Assembly: GCF_900403705.1 (NCBI RefSeq)
Contig: NZ_OUNR01000016.1
Location: forward strand, 310,001-374,000
Origin: Nitrospira lenta
Lineage (GTDB): Bacteria > Nitrospirota > Nitrospiria > Nitrospirales > Nitrospiraceae
Direction: 5' to 3'
Length of the DNA: 64,000 bases
Shown here: positions 1-8,761 of the stretch, in pieces
Position numbering within the stretch: position 1 is the first letter of the stretch
Layout of the letters: each line of letters begins with the position of its first letter
Program-made: the position numbers and the translations under genes
The notes under the pieces: model-generated
Databases searched by the model: none
What the model was told of the DNA's origin: nothing
What the model saw: the letters and a program-made list of their open reading frames with translations, nothing else

Positions 1-7
1 GAGTTGA

Positions 8-781
8 TTAGGAGTGCCTCCAAAGGTGAGTCGGCTCAATACGTGATAGCCGAACCAGTTTGCCGGCGCTGTCGGAAGCCCCGAGGCAGGAGGATCCGAG
101 GGGGGGGGCGGGCATTGCAATTGTTTCAGGAGGAAGCGGGGTCGAGATTGCGCGTGTGAGTCCTGGAATCCCGGAGGACAACCGCTGAAGGCCCCTGTTG
201 GACGGTGTCGACGGTCCTCCAACCACGGAGCTGCCTGAGGCACCGGGGGCAGCCGCTGCGATCGCAGGGCTGGCACTCGGTGCGGCAGCAGCCATAGCCG
301 TAGTCCCACTCATTGTCGTAGACATACCGGCCCCGGCCATCGCCGGGACTCCGGACGCAATCAAACTCGTTGCTTTCATCCCACTCGCACTCTCCTCAAT
401 CTTTACTGGTGCCCGCCCCGGTGGCTCTATCGCCGACACGCGCTGAGATTCAGCAGCTGGCTTTTTCGTAATTACTTTGGCTTTCTTCTTTTTTGAAGAT
501 TTCTGGCCAGGTTCAGAGATTGAGGAAATCGTCGCCGCCTCCTTCACTTCCGGCAAAGCCATATCAACCGGCCGAACCGGTTTGAGAAGGGAGTGTCGTG
601 GACCTGAAGAAGAATCTGAAACCGGATGCACCTCCCCCTCATGCGCATAGATAGGAATGTTCCCTCCACCTATCGACCAGAGTGAGAGGGCGACGACAAT
701 GGAGACTCGACCGGATTTCACCCACATTGATTCGGCAATGTTTGACAACATAGTGTGTTGCTCGTCTTTGAGTAACCCCAT
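8..781 (-). CDS. Hypothetical exported low-complexity protein
   Basis: A 257-residue protein of unknown function. A hydrophobic stretch near residues 25-45 ends at a plausible signal-peptidase site (IYAHEG), so export is likely. The middle has a lysine patch (KSSKKKKAK) and the rest is rich in Ala, Pro, Ser and Gly without a recognisable domain, so it is probably disordered. The start is supported by a strong ribosome-binding site (AGAGGAGG) six bases before the ATG. A second in-frame Met (MLSNIAE) would give a more usual signal peptide. The next gene on the same strand lies 329 bases upstream, so it is probably transcribed alone. Confidence 0.6.
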   Translation of the reverse strand: MGLLKDEQHTMLSNIAESMWVKSGRVSIVVALSLWSIGGGNIPIYAHEGEVHPVSDSSSGPRHSLLKPVRPVDMALPEVKEAATISSISEPGQKSSKKKKAKVITKKPAAESQRVSAIEPPGRAPVKIEESASGMKATSLIASGVPAMAGAGMSTTMSGTTAMAAAAPSASPAIAAAAPGASGSSVVGGPSTPSNRGLQRLSSGIPGLTRAISTPLPPETIAMPAPPLGSSCLGASDSAGKLVRLSRIEPTHLWRHS

Positions 782-1110
782 AACGGACCTCCTCTATGAA
801 ACCGAGGTCTCTTCCTGTGGGGCGTTGGGTGAGCAAGACCAATACCCTACGGCTTGTTCTTCGATGCCGCCTGGCATTCCTATACGAATCGCGGCGTTAT
901 CCCTCGCACAGACCAGACTGAGGGGGATTCCCTACCGCTGATGTACGAGAGAGGCCTTCCGACCACGTCCACAATGTGACGCACCCTGGCTGGCGCCCCA
1001 TACAGAGAACGCATGACCCTATGCCGGATCAGCTACGTATTTATGGCTATGATCGATGAGCAGATGACGTCAGCGAGGCCAGAGAAACACGAGCGGAGGA
1101 ATGTTGAGAG
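782..1110. other. Intergenic region, no gene seen
   Basis: This 329-base gap separates two leftward genes. It holds the ribosome-binding site of the downstream gene at its left end. I see no convincing ORF, RNA fold or repeat; the short ORFs here are not preceded by a Shine-Dalgarno sequence. Confidence 0.5.
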
Positions 1111-1770
1111 TTAAGGTGACAGTACGTAGTGCATCTCCTCAACCTGGACAACAGGCATGATGAGGCCGCCCCCCTCCTGGTCATGGGAGAAGTCATAGAC
1201 GATCGACTCCTCGGGAATGAGTCGACCGACGATGATGACGGCAAATTCTACAGTCTTTCCAGCAGCAAGCTCCCGCTGCCATCGATCCAACGACTCTGCC
1301 GGAGGGATCGCTCTGAGCCCTCCGGGCAAATCATCCAGTTTGAAACGAACCTGGCCCCAGCCTGTCGCGGTAAACACCGGTCCCACCGCCACCGAAAAAC
1401 CCTGCACCTCCGGATCGAATCGAGATAATTCTCCCGTCCACCGAAATGCAATCCGTTTAGCCAGCGCGGAGTTTCCGACGCGACTCGCATCACGTTCACG
1501 ATTAAGGGCGAACAGCCGATCATCATGCCCGGGGTCATGATGACCATACCCATAAACTACTGGCCAATCAGGAGGCCGGCCGTCTAAGACCGTTAGAAAC
1601 TTTTCGATGGAAGGCGCATCATCCAGCAACTGGATGTCTTTCAAAATAGCGGCAGCAAACTGAGGCAGGCTCAAGAATTGGAGAGGCCCAACCCCTACCC
1701 CTTCTTCCGCTCCTCTTGCAGGAGCGGACAACAGTACGATCAAGATGACGAACACGGCGCGTATGGCCAT
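1111..1770 (-). CDS. Hypothetical periplasmic protein
   Basis: An exported protein of about 219 residues with a clear signal peptide: a hydrophobic core followed by a cleavage-like SAPARGAEE at about residue 20-25. I recognise no domain in the mature part. ATG at 1770 is preferred because an AGGGG element lies about five bases ahead of it; an in-frame GTG at 1776 is the alternative. It lies 11 bases after the stop of the small gene 1782-2102, so the two are probably co-transcribed. Function unknown. Confidence 0.6.
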   Translation of the reverse strand: MAIRAVFVILIVLLSAPARGAEEGVGVGPLQFLSLPQFAAAILKDIQLLDDAPSIEKFLTVLDGRPPDWPVVYGYGHHDPGHDDRLFALNRERDASRVGNSALAKRIAFRWTGELSRFDPEVQGFSVAVGPVFTATGWGQVRFKLDDLPGGLRAIPPAESLDRWQRELAAGKTVEFAVIIVGRLIPEESIVYDFSHDQEGGGLIMPVVQVEEMHYVLSP

Positions 1771-1781
1771 CGCCACCCCTA

Positions 1782-2102
1782 CTACTCAGCAGGAGCTTGA
1801 GCCAAGGCTTGAGAAAACGTCTTTTCGAGTCCGCGCACGGAAGGCTGATCAACATGTAGGACACCAGCCTCAAGCAAGACGGCCACCCGAGGGGAAGGAT
1901 CGATTCGCCGAAGCGCCGCTTGAGTCAACCCCTCCGTCCTGATCACCTTCTCGTAGGTCCCCAGCCAGGCCTCAATGACGGCACGCAATCCCGCATCTGC
2001 GGGCTTCATCTTGCCCAGCTTTACTTGCTGAAGGAGCTTGATGATCGGATCAGATTGCGCAATGGTGTTCATCGCACGTTGAAGCAGTTCCTCGGATTGC
2101 AT
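1782..2102 (-). CDS. Small hypothetical protein
   Basis: A 106-residue, mostly helical, soluble-looking protein. There is no signal peptide or membrane segment and I recognise no motif. It sits nine bases downstream of the FmdB-type zinc-ribbon gene and just upstream of an exported protein, all leftward, which suggests one small operon. No function can be proposed from the sequence alone. Confidence 0.55.
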   Translation of the reverse strand: MQSEELLQRAMNTIAQSDPIIKLLQQVKLGKMKPADAGLRAVIEAWLGTYEKVIRTEGLTQAALRRIDPSPRVAVLLEAGVLHVDQPSVRGLEKTFSQALAQAPAE

Positions 2103-2111
2103 TGGGACCGC

Positions 2112-2342
2112 CTAGTTGGTCGAGCAGGAACCAGGTCCCCGCGGATCGCCGCAGCTGCCACAAGACCCGCCGGATCCGGATCCTGGTGAAGCCCATCCTC
2201 CCGTCGCGCCGACTCCGAAGGAAGAGATCTGCTTTTCCAGCCTTGTCGCCTGGCACTTCGGACAAGCGGCTTCATCTGATCTATGGATCAAGAGCTCAAA
2301 CCGGTGTTTACATTCGCTACAGACATATTCGAAGATAGGCAT
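2112..2342 (-). CDS. FmdB-family zinc-ribbon protein
   Basis: A 76-residue protein beginning MPIFEYVCSEC, the hallmark N-terminus of the FmdB/CxxC zinc-ribbon family. Metal ligands are C8, C11, C27 and C30 (CSEC and CPKC). After the ribbon come about 30 residues of Gly, Ser and Cys (SGSGGSCGSCG), a common low-complexity tail in this family. FmdB was named as a putative regulator of formamidase genes, but most members have no proven role. The gene is first in a leftward group of three small genes. Confidence 0.85.
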   Translation of the reverse strand: MPIFEYVCSECKHRFELLIHRSDEAACPKCQATRLEKQISSFGVGATGGWASPGSGSGGSCGSCGDPRGPGSCSTN

Positions 2343-2407
2343 GCATCACACTCCTTGTTGGGGCACATTATAAAATCACCCTGCTCAGATCGCAATGCGA
2401 GGTCCCT

Positions 2408-2674
2408 ATGTACCGTGAAGAACAATCCTTCACTCTCCGATTCAGCCTGGAAGCCAGTTTTCCGGACAACTACGACGGAGACGAGGATCAGCGAGCCTGG
2501 ACCGGTGAGTGGGAAGCCCGTATCAAGCCGGACATTCTCAAAATGGTCTTTGAGTCCTTACGCCGTCACCCAAACTGGGCGGCGCACATTCGCAATCGGG
2601 GGAAATCCGCCCTCGACGAAATCGAAATCGTCGTTGAGAGGGATTTCGGAAAGCCACAACCCTTCAAAATCTAA
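2408..2674 (+). CDS. Small hypothetical protein upstream of hemW
   Basis: An 88-residue acidic, soluble protein with no recognised domain. Its stop codon is two bases before the hemW start, so the two genes almost certainly form one transcript with possible translational coupling. It has no cysteine cluster or membrane segment. The conserved look of the aromatic and acidic N-terminal half (for example DNYDGDEDQRAW) suggests a real gene. Function unknown. Confidence 0.6.
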   Translation: MYREEQSFTLRFSLEASFPDNYDGDEDQRAWTGEWEARIKPDILKMVFESLRRHPNWAAHIRNRGKSALDEIEIVVERDFGKPQPFKI

Positions 2675-2676
2675 TT

Positions 2677-3807
2677 ATGCCGCCTCAAAGAGATATTGGG
2701 CTCTATATTCACGTCCCGCTCTGCCGGCAACGCTGTCACTTCTGCGCCTTCTACTTAGAGATCGCCACACCAGCTCGTATTGCAGCCTTCCTTTCAGCAC
2801 TTGAACGTGAACTGACCCTCTATCACCGGCAGGACGTACTTGCTGGACGCGCACTACAGAGCATCTACTTCGGAGGGGGAACACCCACGACCATTCCCTC
2901 ATCGCAACTGGCCTCGCTCCTCACCCGTATCAGAAAGATCTACGCCCTCGCACTCGACGTCGAAACCACTGTCGAAGCTCATCCCTCAACGGTCACGCGA
3001 CAGGATTTAAGTCGCCTTGCCGAAGCCGGCTTCAATCGGATCAGCCTGGGGGCTGAATCGATGGCTCCCCAAGACTTCATTCCAATCGGCCGCCCGGGGA
3101 CAATATCTGAAACCGAGCAAGCTGTCGAAAATGCCCGCGCGGCAGGATTTTCAAACATCAACCTGGACCTCATGTACGGACTGCCAGGCCAAAACCTCGC
3201 ATCATGGACGGCCACCCTGCACTCACTCCTCGCCCTCGATCCGACACATATCTCTTGCTATGCCCTGACAATCGAAGACCACACCAAGCTGGCACAGGAT
3301 ATCGCCAAGGGACTGGTCCCTGCACCTGACGAAGGGCTGCAAATTGAGATGGAAGAGGCTGCAGAAACGGTCTTGGCACAGGCCGGATTTACTCGCTACG
3401 AGATATCAAACTACGCCAAGTCGGGCTACGCCTGTCGCCACAATCTGCTCTATTGGACTGACGGCGACTACCTGGGCCTCGGCCCCAGCGCACAGTCCTA
3501 CGTCGCCGGAAGCCGATTCGGCAATATTGCCGATCTCGACGCCTACACCGGTCAACTGCAGACCGATCACCTTCCGGTTGCGGAGCGCCGCATACTGACC
3601 CACGAAGAACAACAACGCGATGCCCTGATTTTCGGACTTCGATTACTGAAGGGGGTCCCGCACACCCTCGCTCGTGATGATGCCGGACAGCGCGATATTC
3701 TCACGCACCTCACTGAGCGAGGTCTGATCGTCAACGAACACGACCGCATCACACTCACCCCCATGGGCCGCCGTTTTGCCGACAGCGTGGCATCAGAGCT
3801 GTTCTGA
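2677..3807 (+). CDS. hemW: Radical SAM heme chaperone HemW
   Basis: A 376-residue member of the HemN/HemW family. The radical SAM cluster motif is CRQRCHFC (C16, C20, C23), followed by AF rather than the extra Cys of true oxygen-independent coproporphyrinogen oxidase, which points to HemW, the protein that binds heme and delivers it to respiratory enzymes. The SAM-binding YFGGGTPT follows at about residues 64-71. The C-terminal HemN-type domain is present (for example YEISNYAKSGYACRHN) and length is normal. It acts in the cytosol or at the inner face of the membrane. Confidence 0.9.
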   Translation: MPPQRDIGLYIHVPLCRQRCHFCAFYLEIATPARIAAFLSALERELTLYHRQDVLAGRALQSIYFGGGTPTTIPSSQLASLLTRIRKIYALALDVETTVEAHPSTVTRQDLSRLAEAGFNRISLGAESMAPQDFIPIGRPGTISETEQAVENARAAGFSNINLDLMYGLPGQNLASWTATLHSLLALDPTHISCYALTIEDHTKLAQDIAKGLVPAPDEGLQIEMEEAAETVLAQAGFTRYEISNYAKSGYACRHNLLYWTDGDYLGLGPSAQSYVAGSRFGNIADLDAYTGQLQTDHLPVAERRILTHEEQQRDALIFGLRLLKGVPHTLARDDAGQRDILTHLTERGLIVNEHDRITLTPMGRRFADSVASELF

Positions 3808-3890
3808 GCCTGACGCGTTCATCTCCGCCATGCCATTGACAACCGACGCTTCCGAAAGAGACACTATTATCCTTTCACGCGAGGTGACTC

Positions 3891-4097
3891 ATGCCTGTCA
3901 ATATGGATCCAGCCAAGAAGCGCAAGCCCGGCCAAGCGGAACCGACCCCAGCCTCGCAAGCGGTCCCCGAACCCACAGAGACCGCACCGCTCGCGTTTGG
4001 AACCGAAACCCATGCTGATCGCGAGAAAGACCTGGCCGATGCCGAATGGAAGAATTTGTGGGATGCGACTGAAGTGATCGATATGGATAAGGTGTAA
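3891..4097 (+). CDS. Small hypothetical protein
   Basis: A 68-residue hydrophilic protein, proline- and acid-rich, with a basic N-terminal stretch (AKKRKPGQ). A good ribosome-binding site (GAGGTG) lies four bases before the ATG. The C-terminal third (WKNLWDATEVIDMDKV) looks like a short amphipathic helix. No family recognised. It converges with the leftward antiporter gene. Confidence 0.55.
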   Translation: MPVNMDPAKKRKPGQAEPTPASQAVPEPTETAPLAFGTETHADREKDLADAEWKNLWDATEVIDMDKV

Positions 4098-4107
4098 GCG
4101 GCGCTGC

Positions 4108-5181
4108 TCAAGCCGGAAGAAAATAGAAGGCGATCGCCAGCATCGCGTACACCCCGACCAGCATGGCGCCCTCCATCCAGTTTGATTCTCCGTCGATCGC
4201 GACGAAACCCACGACAAACACCGAGATCGTCACCGCCGCCACTTCAAACGGCGTAAAGATCAAGTCCAGAGGGGTTCCAAAGAGATAGCTCGCAAAGACC
4301 AATACCGGTGCGACTAGAAGCGCAATCTGCAGGCTCGACCCCACGGCAATGCCATAGGCCAAATCCATTTTATTCTTCATGGCCATGAGAACCGCCGTCG
4401 AATGTTCCGCCGCATTACCGACCAATGCCACGAGGATCACGCCGACGAAGACCTGCGTCAAACCCAGTTTGTGCGCGGTCGGTTCGATCGCCCCGACCAA
4501 CAATTCGCTCATGACCGCAATCAACGTCGTCACGACCGTCAGCACGGCCACGGACATACGGAAACCCCAGGGCTGTTCCCCGAGATCTTCTGCATCATGC
4601 GACTCTCCTGCATATAAATGGCGATGCGTCCTCAGTGAAAACAGCAGGCTCAGGCCATACATGACGAAGAGCACAATCGCGATCTCCAGACTCATCTCCC
4701 GTTCGATCGCGACGCCCCTGTCAGCAGCGGTAAAATGGAAGAGCGCGGGGATAATCAAGCCGACCGCCGCCAATAACAAGAGACTGGAACCCATGCCCGC
4801 CGCCGTTTGGTTGAACTTCTGCCGTTCATACTTCAACCCGCCGGCCACCATGGATGCCCCCAGCACAAGCAGGATGTTGCCGAGGATAGAACCGGTCAGT
4901 GACGCTTTCACCACATCATGGAGCCCCTCACGGAGCGCTGCGAGTGCTATGATCAGCTCCGCGGCGTTCCCCAGTGAGGCATTCAACAAACTGCCGACCC
5001 CGGCACCGACATGCGATGTGAGATGTTCGGTCGCGCGACCCAACATGCCGGCGAGTGGAATGATGGCACAGGCAGAAGCAGCAAAGATCAAGAGCGGATC
5101 GGCCTTCGCAACCTCAAAGGCGATTGCAAGCGGAATGAACACGAGCAGCACGTCGAGCCAGGATGTAAAGATTCGTTTCAT
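4108..5181 (-). CDS. Calcium/proton antiporter, CaX/ChaA family
   Basis: A 357-residue inner-membrane protein with about eleven hydrophobic segments. Both signature alpha-repeats of the Ca2+:cation antiporter superfamily are visible: [10 protein letters not shown] at residues 71-80 and [10 protein letters not shown] at 255-264, which carry the acidic ion-binding residues. A short acidic linker (around DAEDLGE, residue 197-203) separates the two halves. The expected reaction is export of Ca2+ in exchange for H+. Length fits bacterial CaX proteins. It appears to be transcribed alone. Confidence 0.9.
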   Translation of the reverse strand: MKRIFTSWLDVLLVFIPLAIAFEVAKADPLLIFAASACAIIPLAGMLGRATEHLTSHVGAGVGSLLNASLGNAAELIIALAALREGLHDVVKASLTGSILGNILLVLGASMVAGGLKYERQKFNQTAAGMGSSLLLLAAVGLIIPALFHFTAADRGVAIEREMSLEIAIVLFVMYGLSLLFSLRTHRHLYAGESHDAEDLGEQPWGFRMSVAVLTVVTTLIAVMSELLVGAIEPTAHKLGLTQVFVGVILVALVGNAAEHSTAVLMAMKNKMDLAYGIAVGSSLQIALLVAPVLVFASYLFGTPLDLIFTPFEVAAVTISVFVVGFVAIDGESNWMEGAMLVGVYAMLAIAFYFLPA

Positions 5182-5209
5182 GACTGAAACCTAGCATGAG
5201 TCCTGGTGA

Positions 5210-5896
5210 TTGTCGATGAAACCCACACCAACCACAGATACATTGTTCTATCCATTTCATCTCTGCCATGAGGAGACATTGCATCGCCTCTTGGCGCGAT
5301 TCCACCGTATCCACTTTCGCGACTATATGGCACTCCAGCTCAGCCCCTTTTCAGGAACCACCGCCTATGCCGATCGCATGGGGGGCATATTTCCAGAACT
5401 GGTAACCACCGGCAGACTGATTCAAGGTCACCACGTCAGCGGCCCCTTAAACGATGTCAGCCAGATCTCCATCGACCGTGACTTGACCGATAGTCGCTGG
5501 CGAGCGCTCTTCCATACCGCGCTCCGTGAAGACCGGAGATTTCAGCGGGGACTCTTCGATCCCGCACATGCCATGACGATTGGTCGCGATACCTTGCCTG
5601 GCCCCGCGGCACTGCTCCGACTCATGGGCGAGAATTTTCTCCATCTACCGTTCACCGTCAAGGCCGTACAACAGCTGAGCCGCGAACGGCTGAGCGGAGA
5701 TGCCGCCTTTCGTTTCGAGTATGGTCTGGCATTGGTCAAAACCGCCGCGGCTCAGTACCATACGATTCAACTGGCTCACACCCTACAGGTAACAGCCGCC
5801 ACAGATTCGCCCGCACATTTTCAGCTATTCGGCCACACACTCACGCGCGAGAACGAACGGCTTCCCAACCATCTGGTAATCAGAGCTGGGTATTAA
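5210..5896 (+). CDS. Hypothetical protein
   Basis: A protein of 226-228 residues with no recognised family. It has no signal peptide or membrane segment. The N-terminal region is rich in His and aromatic residues (for example FYPFHLCHEETLHRL). The start is either TTG at 5210 or ATG at 5216; a GGTGAT element favours the ATG. It diverges from the antiporter gene, so the short gap between them must hold both promoters. Function unknown. Confidence 0.55.
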   Translation: MSMKPTPTTDTLFYPFHLCHEETLHRLLARFHRIHFRDYMALQLSPFSGTTAYADRMGGIFPELVTTGRLIQGHHVSGPLNDVSQISIDRDLTDSRWRALFHTALREDRRFQRGLFDPAHAMTIGRDTLPGPAALLRLMGENFLHLPFTVKAVQQLSRERLSGDAAFRFEYGLALVKTAAAQYHTIQLAHTLQVTAATDSPAHFQLFGHTLTRENERLPNHLVIRAGY

Positions 5897-5929
5897 CCTC
5901 CTCTCAAGACTCTGCTACACTTTTCGGCT

Positions 5930-6226
5930 ATGGCGAAACCATCCTTTCCGCAGACCATCCCCGACGTGACGGAAGAGACCGGAACAGGAACCGATGATGG
6001 TCTTGAAGCCCGGGTGATCGTCTATAACTGTGACTGCCACACGTACCAACAGGTGATTGCCCTCCTGTGCAAGTACGTGCCAGGCATGACTTCGTCACGC
6101 GCCTTTGAGCTCGCATATCAGATTGATCATGAGGGAGAGGCGATGGTCTTTGAAGGAGAGACAGGGCAAGCCGAACAGATCGCCTCAGGGCTGGCAAGCG
6201 GAGGCCTGCGCGTCGTCGTCCAATAA
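5930..6226 (+). CDS. ClpS-like protease adaptor
   Basis: A 98-residue protein with the ClpS fold signature: an N-terminal variable stretch, then VIVYNCDCHTYQQVIALL (residues about 29-46, usually YNDDxxT in ClpS) and the helix and strand that end in GEAMVFEGETGQAEQIASGL. ClpS delivers N-degron substrates to ClpAP. Here the NDD-type motif reads NCDCH, so N-degron binding may be altered. There is no clpA next to it. Family assignment is good; specificity is uncertain. Confidence 0.8.
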   Translation: MAKPSFPQTIPDVTEETGTGTDDGLEARVIVYNCDCHTYQQVIALLCKYVPGMTSSRAFELAYQIDHEGEAMVFEGETGQAEQIASGLASGGLRVVVQ

Positions 6227-6257
6227 GTCGCGCACCCACGCAGGCCCTTGAAATGAA

Positions 6258-6641
6258 CTACTTGGCTTTCCGTTTCGCTGGTTGCTTCGCGCCTTTGGGG
6301 GCAACGGGAATCACCGCTTTGACAGATTTCGCCGCGTTCGCCGGCGTTGCGGGTTTGGCGGCTTTTAACGGCTTCGCCGATACGCGGGGTTTTGTGGGAG
6401 GTTGCTTGCCCGCTTTGGCTGACTGGCGACTGGATCGCGACGATCCCGACTTCACCGGAATCGGCATGGCGGCATACACTTTATTGATCTTCGTCAGCTG
6501 GTCCGGATTCATGACCCGCACTTGATACAACTCAAACAGTTTGCCGATAGCTTTCTGATCGCCTCGCTTTGCCGCATTGAGCAACTTGCGGCGTTGGTTC
6601 ATTTCTTCTTCTTCAGTGTGGGAGGCAGCGCGTCGTTCCAT
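6258..6641 (-). CDS. Lys/Ala-rich hypothetical protein
   Basis: A 127-residue very basic protein. Residues 1-55 form a predicted helical domain; the remaining 70 are repeats of Lys, Ala and Pro (for example KPLKAAKPATPANAAK), resembling histone-H1-like tails. Nucleic-acid binding is a reasonable guess from composition only. The start at 6641 is supported by GGAG four bases ahead. It converges with the ClpS-like gene. Confidence 0.55.
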   Translation of the reverse strand: MERRAASHTEEEEMNQRRKLLNAAKRGDQKAIGKLFELYQVRVMNPDQLTKINKVYAAMPIPVKSGSSRSSRQSAKAGKQPPTKPRVSAKPLKAAKPATPANAAKSVKAVIPVAPKGAKQPAKRKAK

Positions 6642-6827
6642 TCTACTCCATCCTCTTCTCGCAACTCTTCAAACAGACACCAGGCCTGCCGAACAGGTAC
6701 AAAGTCGCGGAACTATATCAGAAATCACACACATGTTGAAACAGGTTGTATATCCGATAAAATTCAGGCCCCAAAGGCACGTCAGACGCACTGAGGGGCC
6801 ATCAACAAAGGAATACCTTCTTCCCCA

Positions 6828-6857
6828 TTGAGCCCCGTCAAACCAGGTAGGTATAAT
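6828..6857 (+). promoter_or_regulatory. Probable sigma-70 promoter
   Basis: TTGAGC (6828-6833) and a perfect TATAAT (6852-6857) are separated by 18 bases, 30 bases before the proposed start of the DUF3386-like gene. A second possible pair, TTGAAA/TAAAAT with a 16-base spacer, lies upstream at 6736-6763. Confidence 0.5.
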
Positions 6858-6887
6858 CGTCCCACTACATTCACCGGAGATTTGATC

Positions 6888-7562
6888 ATGTCCATGCATA
6901 CCGCCCCGCAATCCACCGTCGCAGACGATCCAAAAGCCCGTGAGGTCATGCGGCAGGCATTCGAAAAGACCGCCCGTTGGCCGAAAGATTTTAACGGCTT
7001 CACCGCCGATCTCACCGTCAATATTAACGGGAAGGTGACCACCGGTCCCGTCATGGTAAAGGGCCCCCGTGAGGTATCAGTGCAACTCGGAGACGCCGAG
7101 GTACAGAAATGGGCCCAGGAACAGCTTGGGATGATCGCCGTCCACCGCGGCCCTCGGAGCTTTGAGGAATCAGACGGCAAGTATTCCCTGACCATGGAAG
7201 AAGACGGCCACCCGTTCGGCACCAAGCTCGACATCCACGGGTCGAACTCCTTCTATCGGATCAAGGACAACCGCATCACCCAGATTAACCGCAAAATGGC
7301 CCATCCTGGCATGACCCCGTTTGCCTTCTCGATCAATGTCGAAGAAAGCTCCATCACGCAGGACCAGAAGAATCTGACCACCAAATACACCGTCTATTAC
7401 TATTCCCCGACCGACGGCAAGTTGAACAACGTCGAGAGCTTCACCGACACGCATGTCCGCGTGGGAGCGGCCGATCTGCCCGCCACCCGCCGCATCATTG
7501 CATTTGAGAACGGCCAGGTCATCGTGAAGAACCTGACCTTCGCTAATCACAAGCTGCTCTAG
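6888..7562 (+). CDS. DUF3386-like protein
   Basis: A 224-residue soluble protein. The opening pattern (MRQAFEKTARWPKDFNGFTAD) matches what I recall of DUF3386 proteins, known mainly from cyanobacteria and plants and without a proven function. The protein is rich in beta-strand-like segments (for example TVNINGKVTTGPVMVKG) suggesting a lipocalin-like or beta-barrel fold. ATG at 6888 is chosen because GGAG lies eight bases ahead and a TATAAT promoter lies between it and the longer ORF start at 6828. A hairpin follows the stop codon. Confidence 0.65.
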   Translation: MSMHTAPQSTVADDPKAREVMRQAFEKTARWPKDFNGFTADLTVNINGKVTTGPVMVKGPREVSVQLGDAEVQKWAQEQLGMIAVHRGPRSFEESDGKYSLTMEEDGHPFGTKLDIHGSNSFYRIKDNRITQINRKMAHPGMTPFAFSINVEESSITQDQKNLTTKYTVYYYSPTDGKLNNVESFTDTHVRVGAADLPATRRIIAFENGQVIVKNLTFANHKLL

Positions 7563-7572
7563 ATCCATTCTC

Positions 7573-7602
7573 CCGCCCGCTCCCCGCTTGGGGAACGGGC
7601 GG
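7573..7602 (+). terminator. Hairpin, probable terminator
   Basis: CCGCCCG-CTCCCC and GGGGAA-CGGGCGG form a GC-rich stem with a GCTT loop, 11 bases after the stop of the DUF3386-like gene. The T-tract is weak, so termination may be partial. Confidence 0.5.
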
Positions 7603-7624
7603 ACAATGGACGGTAAATACCTCA

Positions 7625-8065
7625 ATGGACCTCAGAACCTCATTCCCACGAAGCATGCGGATCAAGCTGGAGGGCTACGTTCATCTCGCGCGCATGCTCG
7701 ACAAGTGCCGCGCCGTTCTCGCCGGCACCGAAGGCGAATATATCTATCCCTGCCCGATGGACGAACGGCTGTTGGAGTTCGCCGGGATCACCAGCGAGCA
7801 ATTCACCGCGGCCGTAAACACGAATCCGGCAGATGCAGGAGTCGCCGCCTGGTTTCGGCAGACGGCGACACCGCATCCGACAGCTGAATTGGAGAAATGG
7901 AATGAGAAGCTGTTGGCGCGCGGCCCGAGCTCTCCGGAGAGTCTGAAGAAGTTCAAGAAATACCGCGACGCCGTCGATCCGTCGAGGACCGATCTGACCG
8001 CTTGGTCCGATCTGCAGGATCTGGAGGAAGGACGAGGCGTACCGCAACGACAGGTGGTCGCGTAA
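7625..8065 (+). CDS. DUF5069 family protein
   Basis: A 146-residue protein with the pattern of DUF5069: an opening LRTSFPRS, then KLEGYVHLARMLDKCRAVLAG, EYIYPCPMDERLLEFAGI and a C-terminal WNEKLL-type helix. Members are small cytosolic proteins of unknown function, often 130-150 residues, as here. No signal peptide or metal motif. It is followed 30 bases later by a lipoprotein gene on the same strand. Confidence 0.75.
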   Translation: MDLRTSFPRSMRIKLEGYVHLARMLDKCRAVLAGTEGEYIYPCPMDERLLEFAGITSEQFTAAVNTNPADAGVAAWFRQTATPHPTAELEKWNEKLLARGPSSPESLKKFKKYRDAVDPSRTDLTAWSDLQDLEEGRGVPQRQVVA

Positions 8066-8094
8066 CCGACGGCTGAGCCAAAGGACACCGCAAC

Positions 8095-8535
8095 ATGAAA
8101 ATGACCACAGCAACCTATGCGTGCCTATTGATCGGATTGACCAGTGCCGGCTGCGAAACCGAGCAGCTCATGCTCCAAAAGAGCGCCTTGACCACTGAAC
8201 TACGCCAGGAAACCACTACCGGTATGGCGCTACCAGCCGGTTGCCCGACGCTTATGAAATCTCTTCCCGCCACGCAAACCAGCCTGACGGTTTCCTACCT
8301 CGAACCAACAAAAAATCAGAATGGCGCCTTGCTCACCGACCTCGCTTACACCACGATTTATCTGAACGCCACAGGCGCTCCAACAAGGGCCATTCGCGTC
8401 TGGACCAATGACCCTCACGGCGGAGCCCAGGTCACCATCAGCGATATTCCCGTGACCGCATCAGAGATAGGCCTGTGCGTCACCGCAACGAATTGGGCAG
8501 GAAAAGAATCGTTGTCGGCTTCGACCAAACCGTAG
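8095..8535 (+). CDS. Hypothetical lipoprotein, FN3-like
   Basis: A 146-residue protein with a type II signal peptide; the lipobox is LTSAGC with the lipidated Cys at residue 20. The mature part resembles a single fibronectin-III-like beta sandwich (SLTVSYLEPTKNQNGALLTD and ITVTASEIGLCVTATNW-like strands). Likely anchored to the inner leaflet of the outer membrane. Function unknown. Confidence 0.65.
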   Translation: MKMTTATYACLLIGLTSAGCETEQLMLQKSALTTELRQETTTGMALPAGCPTLMKSLPATQTSLTVSYLEPTKNQNGALLTDLAYTTIYLNATGAPTRAIRVWTNDPHGGAQVTISDIPVTASEIGLCVTATNWAGKESLSASTKP

Positions 8536-8632
8536 CGTTTCTTCACCAACGGTCAGTTGCGTAGCATCGTTCAAGAACCTCGAATGGCGAGGTGTATTTA
8601 GGAGAGGCTCTATTGGAAAGCAGCCCGCTGTG

Positions 8633-8728
8633 TTACTTGCCCTTCTCGCGTTTCGCTGCCTTTTTCTCTGCCATGGTCTTCGACGGTTTCTTTTTGGTCT
8701 CTTTCTTCTTGTCCTGACCTTTGCCCAT
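8633..8728 (-). CDS. Lys-rich 31-residue protein
   Basis: A short ORF of 31 residues beginning MGKGQDKKKETKKKPSK and ending KREKGK. It has a good ribosome-binding site (AGGAGC) seven bases before the ATG. From memory, very similar tiny lysine-rich proteins (MxKGxDxKKxxKKKPxKT...EKxAxKxAKK) occur in many proteobacteria and other phyla, so it is probably a real conserved gene. Function unknown; the charge suggests nucleic-acid or ribosome binding. Confidence 0.65.
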   Translation of the reverse strand: MGKGQDKKKETKKKPSKTMAEKKAAKREKGK

Positions 8729-8761
8729 GACGCTGCTCCTTTGTGGTGAGAGTACCGCTGC

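Noticed and set aside
2677..3807. Oxygen-independent coproporphyrinogen oxidase (HemN)
   Set aside because: The fourth Cys of the CxxxCxxCxC motif is missing, so HemW fits better.
3836..3870. TTGACA...TATTAT as promoter of the small gene at 3891
   Set aside because: Spacer is 23 bases, too long for sigma-70.
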